Source: Salibacteraceae bacterium
GTDB lineage: Bacteria; Bacteroidota; Bacteroidia; Flavobacteriales_G; Salibacteraceae
NCBI GenBank assembly: GCA_023262195.1
Contig: JALRDM010000304.1
Location: 1-7,312, forward strand
Length of the DNA stretch: 7,312 nt
Direction: 5' to 3'
Shown: piece by piece, positions 1 to 6,730 of the stretch
Layout: each line of letters opens with the position of its first letter
Position numbering within the stretch: the stretch's first letter is position 1
Notes under the pieces: model-generated
Told to the model about the DNA's origin: nothing
What the model saw: only the letters and a program-made list of their open reading frames with translations
Database searches by the model: none
Program-made: the position numbers and the translations under genes

Positions 1-1235
1 GCTTCAACATCTTCCCATGGCAGTTCTATATCATGACTGACAATGCCCTATTCTTCTTGCCTGGGTCGACTAACAATCACTTGAGAGCCGGAATAAACTG
101 GACGTTTGGTTGCTCAAATGATAAAGACAAGGACGGTATTCCTGACAACAAGGATGATTGTCCAAAAACTCCAGGTATTCCTAAGTTTAACGGATGTCCT
201 GATACGGATGGTGATGGTATTATGGACAAGCTTGATAGCTGTGTGACAGAGCCTGGACCAGAAGTAACCAACGGATGCCCAGATCGTGACAATGATGGAA
301 TTATGGATAGCGAAGATGATTGTCCTGATACTCCTGGAATTCCTGAATTCAACGGATGTCCTGATACGGATGAGGATGGCATCATGGACAGTGCAGATGA
401 TTGTCCAATCGATGCGGGATTGCCAGAATTCAACGGATGTCCTGACACTGATGGTGATGGCATTAAGGATCTTGATGATAAGTGTCCAGAAAAACCTGGG
501 TCTGCTGAATTTGAAGGATGCCCTGATACGGACGGTGATGGATTACCAGATTATAAGGACAGCTGTCCAGAGACCGCAGGACCGGTTGATAACAACGGTT
601 GTCCATACGGTGACAAAGACGGTGACGGTGTAATCGATAAAGACGATAAGTGTATCGACACTCCAGGACCAGCGGAAAACAATGGTTGTCCGTTAGCTGA
701 CCTCGATGGTGACGGTGTACTTGACAAAGACGATGCGTGCATCGACACTCCGGGACCAGCTGAAAACGGAGGTTGTCCATACAGCGACCTTGATGGTGAT
801 GGTGTGTTAGATAAGGACGACAGATGTCCTCAAACACCTGGCCCTACCACAAACCAAGGTTGCCCTGAGATTAAGGAAGAAGAGCAAGAAGTATTGAATA
901 CCGCGTTTGAAAACCTCGAGTTTGAGACGGGAAGTGACGTAATCAAAAAGTCTTCTTACGAATCGCTTGACAACTTGGCCGAGCTGCTCGTTAATAAAGA
1001 AGATTGGAGAATCATGATTAGCGGACATACCGATAACGTAGGTAACGATGCCAATAACATGAAGCTTTCTGAGAAGCGCTCCAACTCTGTTGCAAACTAC
1101 TTAAACAGCAAAGGCGTTCCACGCGATCGCATGATTGTTAAGTGGTATGGTGAGACCAAGCCAATCGCAGACAATGGTACTGCCGAGGGTAGAGCTCAAA
1201 ACAGACGAGTTGAAATGGAAATCGTCTTCGATTAA
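1..1235 (+). CDS. OmpA-family outer-membrane protein with nine TSP type 3 repeats (5' partial)
   Basis: This is the C-terminal part of an outer-membrane protein that anchors the envelope to peptidoglycan. The frame is open back to the window edge (first full codon at base 3), so the ATG at 33 is probably internal and the start lies outside. The residues before the repeats, including HLRAGINWTFG, look like the last strand of an OmpA-type beta-barrel. Nine DxDxDGxxD-type repeats follow at 120-872, each with a paired Cys pattern (DxC...NGCP); such repeats bind calcium in characterised proteins. A short acidic linker (KEEEQE) leads into the OmpA C-terminal domain, about 110 residues. It contains GHTDNVG and LSEKRS, whose Asp (codon at 1032) and Arg (codon at 1077) are 15 residues apart, as are the diaminopimelate-binding Asp271 and Arg286 of E. 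coli OmpA. The ending NRRVEMEI is typical. Family assignment is secure; the barrel type and the specific role are unknown. Confidence 0.93.
   Translation, partial: FNIFPWQFYIMTDNALFFLPGSTNNHLRAGINWTFGCSNDKDKDGIPDNKDDCPKTPGIPKFNGCPDTDGDGIMDKLDSCVTEPGPEVTNGCPDRDNDGIMDSEDDCPDTPGIPEFNGCPDTDEDGIMDSADDCPIDAGLPEFNGCPDTDGDGIKDLDDKCPEKPGSAEFEGCPDTDGDGLPDYKDSCPETAGPVDNNGCPYGDKDGDGVIDKDDKCIDTPGPAENNGCPLADLDGDGVLDKDDACIDTPGPAENGGCPYSDLDGDGVLDKDDRCPQTPGPTTNQGCPEIKEEEQEVLNTAFENLEFETGSDVIKKSSYESLDNLAELLVNKEDWRIMISGHTDNVGNDANNMKLSEKRSNSVANYLNSKGVPRDRMIVKWYGETKPIADNGTAEGRAQNRRVEMEIVFD
120..872 (+). repeat. Nine tandem thrombospondin type 3-like repeats (coding)
   Basis: Nine consecutive units lie inside the OmpA-family gene. 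Units 1-5 (120-524) are 27 codons long. Units 6-9 (525-872) are 29 codons long because two residues follow the GCP (YG, LA, YS, EI). Each unit begins with an Asp-rich loop such as DTDGDGIMD and has a central Cys and a terminal NGCP, matching the calcium-binding TSP3 pattern. Neighbouring units are also close at the DNA level: ATCGACACTCC followed by GGACCAGC recurs in units 7 and 8, and TTCAACGGATGTCCTGA ends units 3 and 4. This suggests growth by tandem duplication. Confidence 0.92.
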
Positions 1236-1255
1236 TCGATAGACCTGAATGAAGG

Positions 1256-1291
1256 AAACCACCCATTCAAGAGAGAATGGGTGGTTTTTTT
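1256..1291 (+). terminator. Intrinsic terminator after the OmpA-family gene
   Basis: A perfect 13-base-pair stem (AAACCACCCATTC with GAATGGGTGGTTT) encloses a six-base loop, AAGAGA. Its 3' end runs into seven consecutive T (1285-1291). It begins 20 bases after the OmpA stop codon, so it should end that transcript. It therefore implies that the NhaC gene downstream has its own promoter. Confidence 0.93.
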
Positions 1292-1325
1292 ATGCTTCAA
1301 CGTTCGAAAATTGCATATTCGTCAT

Positions 1326-2744
1326 ATGAAGATGCCAAGCCTTCCGCTAGCCCTTATTCCCCTACTATTTCTTCTCCTAATGTTGGCATCTAATGTGTTC
1401 GTCTTCGGTGATGATGCACTAAGCTTTTCCAACCAAATAGCGCTGATTTTGAGTGCCGGGGTGGCGGCCATTATTGGCAAGACCCAAGGAGCGAAAAACA
1501 ATCAATTGATGGAAGGGGTAATTCAAAACATTGGGCAAGCGGTTCCTGCGTTGATCGTACTGTTGCTCATTGGGTCGCTATCAGCAAGCTGGCTCATTAG
1601 TGGAATTGTGCCTGCCATGATTTATTATGGGTTAGAAATCTTACACCCTGATTGGTTTTTGGTTTCTGCATGCATTATCTGCGCAATTGTTAGCATAGCT
1701 ACAGGCAGCAGCTGGGGAACCATAGCAACTGTTGGAATTGCCTTATTGGGGATTGGTAAAGCCATGGGATTTAGCGAAGGACTCATCGCTGGCGCAATCA
1801 TTTCTGGAGCATATTTTGGAGATAAGATGTCACCGCTTTCAGACACAACCAACCTCGCCCCTGCAGTATCTGGAACGGATTTGTTTACGCACATCAAATA
1901 CATGACCATTACCACGGTTCCGAGCTTTGTCATCACCTTGATTCTCTTCGCTATTATAGGCTGGTTTTATGTTACAGACTATAATGTGAGCAACACAGAA
2001 ATCATCAATGCGGCTATCGAAGAAAAATTCAACATTAGCTTTTCGTTATTCCTAGTTCCCATTATTGTTGTGGTTTTGATCATTCGAAAAATGCCAGCAG
2101 CACCAGCGTTGGGCATTGGTACACTGCTCGGTGTTTTGGCAGCGTTTGTTTTTCAATTTGATTTTATCACTAGTCTTTCTGAGCAGAACGACTTTTGGAG
2201 CTTATATGCCATCACGATGTCCACCTTAGGTCAGGGCATTTCAATTGCGAGCGATAATACCATGCTATCCGAACTTTTATCAACCTCTGGTATGAGTGGA
2301 ATGCTTAATACGATTTGGCTTATTATATGCGCCATGGTTTTTGGTGGTGTAATGAGTGGTGCGCGCTGCCTTGAGGCCATTAGTAAAGCGCTACTAAGCT
2401 TTGCTAGCGGAAGGACATCTCTCATCGGGACTACGGCCATGAGCTCCATTTTCATGAATCTCACCGCAAGTGACCAATATTTGGCGATTGTGGTACCTGG
2501 AAAAATGTATGAATCCGCCTATAAAGAACAGGGGTTGCATCCTGCCAATCTCAGTAGGACGTTAGAAGACGCGGGCACAGTAACCTCCGTGTTGATTCCA
2601 TGGAACACCTGTGGTGCAACCCAAGCAGGAGTGTTGGGTGTGGCTACAGCGGTTTATTGGCCCTTTTGTTTCTTCTGTTTGATTAGTCCATTTGCTACTC
2701 TGGCCGTATCCGCGTTCAATTTCCGAATAAAACGATTAGCATAA
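1326..2744 (+). CDS. nhaC: NhaC-family Na+/H+ antiporter
   Basis: This is an inner-membrane secondary transporter expected to export Na+ in exchange for H+. The 472-residue product is almost wholly hydrophobic, with about ten or more predicted membrane segments, and is of normal length for the family. Family signatures are clear: GSSWGT (residues 127-132), GDKMSPLSDTTN (165-176), MNLTASDQYLAIVVPG (377-392) and LEDAGTVTSVLIPWNTCG (413-430). The frame stays open upstream to a GTG at 1281, but that codon lies inside the preceding terminator, so the ATG at 1326 is preferred; the ATG at 1332 is a close alternative. No Shine-Dalgarno is visible, which is usual for Bacteroidota. The NDH-2 frame begins 7 bases after its stop, implying co-transcription. 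Some NhaC-family members exchange other substrates (for example malate/lactate in MleN), so exact ion specificity is inferred. Confidence 0.92.
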   Translation: MKMPSLPLALIPLLFLLLMLASNVFVFGDDALSFSNQIALILSAGVAAIIGKTQGAKNNQLMEGVIQNIGQAVPALIVLLLIGSLSASWLISGIVPAMIYYGLEILHPDWFLVSACIICAIVSIATGSSWGTIATVGIALLGIGKAMGFSEGLIAGAIISGAYFGDKMSPLSDTTNLAPAVSGTDLFTHIKYMTITTVPSFVITLILFAIIGWFYVTDYNVSNTEIINAAIEEKFNISFSLFLVPIIVVVLIIRKMPAAPALGIGTLLGVLAAFVFQFDFITSLSEQNDFWSLYAITMSTLGQGISIASDNTMLSELLSTSGMSGMLNTIWLIICAMVFGGVMSGARCLEAISKALLSFASGRTSLIGTTAMSSIFMNLTASDQYLAIVVPGKMYESAYKEQGLHPANLSRTLEDAGTVTSVLIPWNTCGATQAGVLGVATAVYWPFCFFCLISPFATLAVSAFNFRIKRLA

Positions 2745-2751
2745 ATAAATC

Positions 2752-4029
2752 ATGGCGGCTCGAATACCAGAATCAGACTTTCCAAGGATAATCATTATCG
2801 GGGCGGGGTTTGGTGGGTTAAAGCTCGCTCGAAATCTGATTGGCAAGCCCTACCAAGTAGTTTTGATTGATCGACATAATTTTCATCAATTTCAGCCACT
2901 CTTTTATCAAGTGGCTACCGCTGGCCTCGCTCCAAGTGCAATTTCTTTTCCCATCAGAAAACTATTTCACAAAGCCCCTAACGTTCATGTAAGAGTCGCT
3001 GAAGTGGATCACATCAATCATGAGCGTAAGTAAGTAGCTACCTCCATTGGTGATTTAAACTATGATCACTTAGTCATTGCCACTGGAGCTGGCACCAACT
3101 TCTTTGGAAATCAGAATATTCTTATCAATTCCTATGGAATGAAAACGACAGAAGAGTCGCTCCAAATCAGAAATCATCTTTTGGAATGCATGGAAAATGC
3201 ACTCATTGAAGAAGACGAAGAAAAGCGTGCGGCACTGCTAACTGTTACGGTGGTAGGCGGAGGTCCAACTGGGGTTGAACTGGCAGGTGCGCTTAGTGAA
3301 ATGAAGCGATACATATTGCCTAAAGACTATCCCGAAATAGACTTCTCATTAATGAAAATTTACTTGATCGAAGCCAGTGATCGAATACTGAGCGCGATGA
3401 GCGCGATGAGCGAGAAGTCATCAGAGGCGAGTACTAAGTTTCTTGAAAACCTCGGAGTAAAGGTGAAAACAAACACACTGGTCGAAGATTATGATGGTAG
3501 CGCGTTGACCATTAAAGGGCAAGATTCGATTCAAAGCAACACCATGATTTGGGCAGCTGGAGTGATTGGTAATGCCGTTGATGGACTCAGCGATGTTTAC
3601 CAAAATGGAAGGGTAATCGTGAATGATAATTGTGAGGTGATAGGCTACGAATCAATCTATGCCATTGGTGATGTAACGCTCATGATCACTGAGGATTTTC
3701 CAAAAGGTCACCCACAAGTGGCGCAGGTGGCTATGCAACAAGCAGAGTTTTTAACGAAGAAGCTATTAAGAAAACAAGAATTTAAAGGCTCTTTTGAATA
3801 TAAAGACTTAGGATCGATGGCAACAATTGGACGTAGTAAAGCCGTGGCAGATATCGCGAAATTTCATTTCAACGGATTCTTTGTGTGGCTTTTCTGGCTG
3901 TTCGTACACCTCATGAATATCCTTGGTGTAAAGAATAAGCTGTTCATATTCATTGACTGGATGTGGTACTACATTAGCTTTAACCAAAGCCTTCGGCTTC
4001 TAATCAAGCCAAAAAAAAGCCCCAACTAG
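2752..4029 (+). pseudogene. ndh: Type II NADH dehydrogenase (NDH-2), interrupted by an in-frame TAA
   Basis: NDH-2 is a single-subunit flavoprotein that passes electrons from NADH to quinone without pumping protons. The full frame would be 425 codons, normal for the family. The features expected of a complete enzyme are present: an N-terminal FAD-binding IIGAGFGG, the FQPLFYQVATAGLAPSAISFPIR stretch (shown by its ends FQPLFYQ and SFPIR), GGGPTGVE for NADH near codon 169, AIGD near codon 304, GSMATIGR, and an aromatic-rich hydrophobic C terminus (about 376-411) that would anchor it to the membrane. A TAA at 3031-3033 (codon 94) stops the frame. The same frame resumes at once with sequence that fits the family (TSIG, then LVIATG), so this is one changed codon, not a frameshift. 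A restart at the ATG at 3139 would lack the whole first FAD-binding region. A 9-base duplication at 3391-3408 adds three residues. It lies 7 bases after nhaC. It could be a young pseudogene, a sequencing error or a readthrough case; the sequence cannot decide. Confidence 0.85.
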
Positions 4030-4042
4030 ATGTTGAGGCTTT
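4016..4042. terminator. Probable bidirectional terminator between convergent genes
   Basis: Arms AAAGCCCCAAC (4016-4026) and GTTGAGGCTTT (4032-4042) enclose the loop TAGAT, and the NDH-2 TAG stop codon occupies the start of that loop. In the + transcript one position is a C-A mismatch and only a short TTTATT follows. In the minus transcript the same position becomes a G-U wobble, and the stem runs into a T tract made by the A run at 4011-4018. It is thus better suited to the minus-strand DUF4920 transcript, and may serve the + strand genes less efficiently. Confidence 0.75.
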
Positions 4043-4062
4043 ATTGAATATCTGATTTTTAA

Positions 4063-4626
4063 TTACTCCTTCATTGCTGCTTCGGTAGTTTCTGCAGCTT
4101 CTGCAACAGCATAGTCTTTGACAATTACTCCGTCTGCTACAAAACTCAAGCTTGTTTCTGGCTCCGTTATCTGGGCAATCTCTTCTTCTGATTTGCCTTC
4201 ATCTTCCGCATAGTGTCTTAATTCTTCAACACTCATTGTTTCAATGTGTGCATATCCACTGATAACACACTCTTTGCCATCAATGTCTTTGGGTACGAAG
4301 AATCCATAGTCTTTAAAGCTAACGTGCATTGACTCATCATCCGACACCTTCATTGTCATCCAGCAGCCTTTCACCTGACATACTTTTTCGATGGTTCCAA
4401 CTACGGTTGTTTGAATCGAATCAATCTCTGAAGCCTGCAATTCCGCAAGCAGACCGCTGGCTGGTTTCGCACTGCTGCCATCAATTTCAGCACCGTAGGT
4501 AGCGTTTTGAACTACGGCTTCTACCTCTTCTTCAATTGGTTCTTCGGCCGCATTATCGGCTTTTTGTTCAGCATTTGAGCAAGCGGCTAAGAACACTACC
4601 GCAGCTATAAATCCAAGTTTTCTCAT
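4063..4626 (-). CDS. DUF4920 domain lipoprotein
   Basis: This predicted 187-residue lipoprotein has no known biochemical function. The chosen ATG gives a compact signal peptide, a Lys/Arg start followed by a hydrophobic core and the lipobox LAAC with Cys16 as the lipidation site. An upstream ATG at 4668 would place 14 extra residues before the signal and overlap the E1 gene, so it is rejected. An acidic, low-complexity linker (about residues 20-40) precedes the conserved domain. That domain has GTIEKVCQVKGCWMTM (Cys83 and Cys88), FKDYGFFVPKD (104-114) and LRHYAEDEGKSEEE (136-149), which I recognise as DUF4920. The CxxxxC pair and Trp may suggest metal or redox contact, but this is speculation. 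An Ala/Glu-rich tail ends the protein. It lies 22 bases downstream of the E1 gene on the same strand, so it may be co-transcribed, though no functional link is evident. Confidence 0.88.
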   Translation of the reverse strand: MRKLGFIAAVVFLAACSNAEQKADNAAEEPIEEEVEAVVQNATYGAEIDGSSAKPASGLLAELQASEIDSIQTTVVGTIEKVCQVKGCWMTMKVSDDESMHVSFKDYGFFVPKDIDGKECVISGYAHIETMSVEELRHYAEDEGKSEEEIAQITEPETSLSFVADGVIVKDYAVAEAAETTEAAMKE

Positions 4627-4643
4627 TCTCAATAATTTGGGCG

Positions 4644-4651
4644 CAAATTTA
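4644..4651 (-). promoter_or_regulatory. Possible -7 promoter element for the DUF4920 gene
   Basis: The minus strand reads TAAATTTG, matching the Bacteroidota -7 consensus TAnnTTTG. Its first three bases are the stop codon of the E1 gene, and it ends 17 bases before the DUF4920 ATG. No TTG or TTTG stands at the usual 17-23 base spacing upstream, so the match may be chance. If real, it would give DUF4920 its own short-leader transcript besides any read-through from E1. Confidence 0.3.
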
Positions 4652-6637
4652 ATACTCAAGTATATCATCTACCGTTTTTCTCAGTCTAGCATTGGCTAAG
4701 AAGTTTTGCTCCAAGTTTGAAGCAAAAGGCACCGGGGTATCAAGGCTGGCACAGCGTTTCACGGGTGCGTCTAAATATTCAAAACACTCATCTGCAATGC
4801 GTGATGCAATCTCTGCGGCAATACCACCAGTAAGTGTATCCTCGTGTAATACAATCACTCGGCCGGTCTTCATTACCGATGTTTTGATCGTTTCGAAATC
4901 GAGTGGGCAAAGTGTTCTAAGATCAATAATCTCTAAACTACCTTCGGGTAAATCATCCAGCAATGCAGTTGCCCAGTGAACCCCCAAGCCATAAGTGACG
5001 ATGGTTAGGTTTTCACCTTCAGCCACAAGATTAGCCTTTCCCACTTCGGAGGTATAGTACCCAGTCGGAACCTCCATTTTATGGCTTCGGTATAAAAACT
5101 TATGTTCAAAAAACATGACCGGATTCGGGTCGGCAAATGCCGCGAGCAGCAGACCTTTAGCGTCCTGTGCATTAGACGGATAAAATATTTTGAGTCCCGG
5201 AGTTTTAAAAAACCAAGCTTCGTTGGATTGTGAATGAAATGGCCCTGCTCCTACTCCAGCTCCCGTTGGCATGCGGATCACCATATCTGCATTTTGCTTC
5301 CAACGATAGTGAATCTTAGCAAGGTTGTTCACGATTTGGTTAAATCCACTTGAAACAAAATCGGCAAACTGCATTTCTACCATAGACTTCTTGCCGCGCA
5401 AGCTCAGCCCTAGCCCAGCGCCCAAAATAGCGGACTCACAAAGTGGTGTATTCCGCACACGATCTGATCCATATTTGTCCAACAAACCTTCGGTAGCTTT
5501 AAAGACTCCACCATAGTCGGCAATATCCTGTCCCATTAAAATCAGCTCAGGATGTGCGTCCATTGCCACATCCAAAGCATCTACCACAGCATCAATCAAC
5601 CGCATTTCTTCACCTTTACCAGTAGCTTGGATTAAAGTTGGCTCGTGTGGTGCAAACACATCGCCCTCCTCAGTTTTGGTGTCGGCCTTTATTTCCGAAA
5701 AACCAGAGGCTATTGTAAAAGCTTTGGACACTTCTTCGGTAAACTGTGACCTCAATTCCGACACATCCTCATTGGATAGAATTTTTTCACTGAGCAAATA
5801 GGTCTCAAAATTTTTAATCGGATCCTTTTGGCTCCATTCATCCACAAGACCATCAGGATAGTATTTGGTGCCACTGGCTTCTTCATGACCGCGTATTCGA
5901 AACGTAACACATTCAAGCAAAACCGGCCTCGGCTCTACCGCCAACTCACTTTTTAATCGTTTTACAGTGTGATACACTTCCAGTATGTTGTTGCCATCCA
6001 CTTGTATGGCTTCCATGCCATATCCAATGCCCTTATCAATAAACTGTTTGCAACGAAATTGCTGGTTGCTTGGAGTGCTCAACCCCCATTGATTATTCTC
6101 AACCACAAAAATCACGGGTAAATCCCAAACCGAGGCCACGTTTAACGCTTCGTGAAAATCACCTTCACTGGCTCCTCCATCGCCCGTAAAGGCGAGAGCA
6201 CATTTACCCGTTTTGTCCAATTTTTCCGCGAGGGCTGCACCACATGCCACTCCGAGTTGAGGTCCTAAATGGCTGATCATGCCAGCAATATGGTGTGCGT
6301 TTGATCCAAAGTGAAACGAACGATCTCTACCACTGCTAAAGCCTTCTGACTTTCCCTGAAATTGGGCAAATAGGCGATCTAAGGGCACCTTGCGTGTGGT
6401 GAATACACCCAGGTTTCTATGCATGGTCATGATGTACTCATCCTCATCAAGCGCTGCTGCACAACCTACGCTTATTGCCTCTTGTCCATAACCAGAAAAC
6501 CATTTTGATATTTTGCCTTGACGCAAATAGATGAGCATTTTCTCCTCGATTAAACGAGGTTTAAGAAGCTGGGTATAAAGTTCCCTCAGCCCGGAGTCAG
6601 ACAAACCACTTCGCTCAAAAACCAACTGTTTTTTCAT
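4649..6637 (-). CDS. 2-oxoacid dehydrogenase E1, fused alpha and beta subunits
   Basis: This thiamine diphosphate (ThDP)-dependent enzyme decarboxylates a 2-oxoacid and passes the acyl group to the lipoyl arm of E2. The 662-residue product joins the usually separate alpha and beta chains. The alpha part (about 1-310) has MHRNLG near residue 73, GRDRSFHFG near 106, the ThDP motif starting GDGGASEG at 152 and ending ENN at 182, and a RGHEEASG loop. A poorly conserved linker (about 312-343) joins the beta part, which starts near MRLIDAVVDAL. It shows PLCESAILGAG with the ThDP-contacting Glu401, GPFHSQSNEAWF with His468, and a transketolase C-terminal domain to the end. This fused form is known in Bacteroidota and is most like branched-chain 2-oxoacid (2-oxoisovalerate) dehydrogenase E1, supplying branched acyl-CoA primers; pyruvate as substrate cannot be excluded. 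The ATG at 6637 is preferred over an in-frame TTG at 6646 that overlaps a promoter element. E2 and E3 are not in the window. Confidence 0.92.
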   Translation of the reverse strand: MKKQLVFERSGLSDSGLRELYTQLLKPRLIEEKMLIYLRQGKISKWFSGYGQEAISVGCAAALDEDEYIMTMHRNLGVFTTRKVPLDRLFAQFQGKSEGFSSGRDRSFHFGSNAHHIAGMISHLGPQLGVACGAALAEKLDKTGKCALAFTGDGGASEGDFHEALNVASVWDLPVIFVVENNQWGLSTPSNQQFRCKQFIDKGIGYGMEAIQVDGNNILEVYHTVKRLKSELAVEPRPVLLECVTFRIRGHEEASGTKYYPDGLVDEWSQKDPIKNFETYLLSEKILSNEDVSELRSQFTEEVSKAFTIASGFSEIKADTKTEEGDVFAPHEPTLIQATGKGEEMRLIDAVVDALDVAMDAHPELILMGQDIADYGGVFKATEGLLDKYGSDRVRNTPLCESAILGAGLGLSLRGKKSMVEMQFADFVSSGFNQIVNNLAKIHYRWKQNADMVIRMPTGAGVGAGPFHSQSNEAWFFKTPGLKIFYPSNAQDAKGLLLAAFADPNPVMFFEHKFLYRSHKMEVPTGYYTSEVGKANLVAEGENLTIVTYGLGVHWATALLDDLPEGSLEIIDLRTLCPLDFETIKTSVMKTGRVIVLHEDTLTGGIAAEIASRIADECFEYLDAPVKRCASLDTPVPFASNLEQNFLANARLRKTVDDILEY

Positions 6638-6643
6638 TGCTGC

Positions 6644-6651
6644 CAAATGTA
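6644..6651 (-). promoter_or_regulatory. Candidate -7 promoter element for the E1 gene
   Basis: The minus strand reads TACATTTG, an exact match to the Bacteroidota -7 consensus TAnnTTTG. It ends only 6 bases before the E1 ATG at 6637, so a transcript starting from it would have almost no leader. The nearest upstream TTG (6666-6668 on the minus strand) leaves a 14-base spacer, shorter than the usual 17-23, which lowers confidence. It lies beside the -33 element of the opposing promoter. Confidence 0.4.
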
Positions 6652-6654
6652 TTA

Positions 6655-6683
6655 TTTGGAATATGCAACTTCACTTACCTTTG
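6655..6683 (+). promoter_or_regulatory. Promoter of the EGF-like lipoprotein gene
   Basis: TTTG at 6655-6658 and TACCTTTG at 6676-6683 match the Bacteroidota -33 and -7 elements (TTTG, TAnnTTTG) with a 17-base spacer, within the accepted range. Transcription would start near 6688-6691, giving a leader of about 40 bases before the ATG at 6731. That leader holds the palindrome at 6703-6718. This is the best-formed promoter in the window, judged by eye from the consensus. Confidence 0.6.
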
Positions 6684-6702
6684 AATTTCTTCTTCGGAAG
6701 AT

Positions 6703-6718
6703 TTTAATCTAGATTAAA
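6703..6718. promoter_or_regulatory. Perfect 16-base palindrome, possible operator
   Basis: TTTAATCTAGATTAAA is its own reverse complement over all 16 bases and is centred between 6710 and 6711. It lies just downstream of the predicted start of the lipoprotein transcript and upstream of the E1 promoter element. A dimeric repressor bound here could block the lipoprotein gene. It could also fold weakly as RNA. The AT-rich composition makes a chance palindrome possible, and no regulator gene is nearby in the window. Confidence 0.4.
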
Positions 6719-6730
6719 CCAAAATTTAAA

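Noticed and set aside
120..872. Regular repeats considered as a CRISPR array
   Set aside because: The period is 81 or 87 bases, the repeats are imperfect and open in one frame, and they encode a known protein repeat.
77..1028. Several open frames on the minus strand and in another + frame over the OmpA repeats
   Set aside because: They arise from the repetitive GAT-rich coding sequence and give Ser/Pro- or His-rich products with no recognisable domain.
1281..1325. Upstream GTG start for NhaC, adding 15 residues
   Set aside because: The GTG is inside the stem of the preceding terminator, and the added residues do not improve the membrane protein's N terminus.
3139..4029. Downstream half of NDH-2 as an independent gene from the ATG at 3139
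   Set aside because: It lacks the first FAD-binding region, and the bases between the TAA and this ATG still encode family-like sequence in the same frame.
4627..4668. Upstream ATG for the DUF4920 protein
   Set aside because: It would overlap the E1 gene and put 14 residues before a well-formed lipoprotein signal peptide.
4692..5516. Two open frames on the + strand opposite the E1 gene
   Set aside because: They are antisense shadows of strongly conserved E1 sequence and have no family features.
6638..6646. TTG start for the E1 gene, adding three residues
   Set aside because: The TTG overlaps the TACATTTG promoter-like element, and an ATG follows three codons later.
6688..6701. Small hairpin TCTTC-TTCG-GAAGA followed by TTTT
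   Set aside because: The stem is only 5 base pairs, and no + strand gene precedes it to be terminated; a role in the leader is possible but unsupported.
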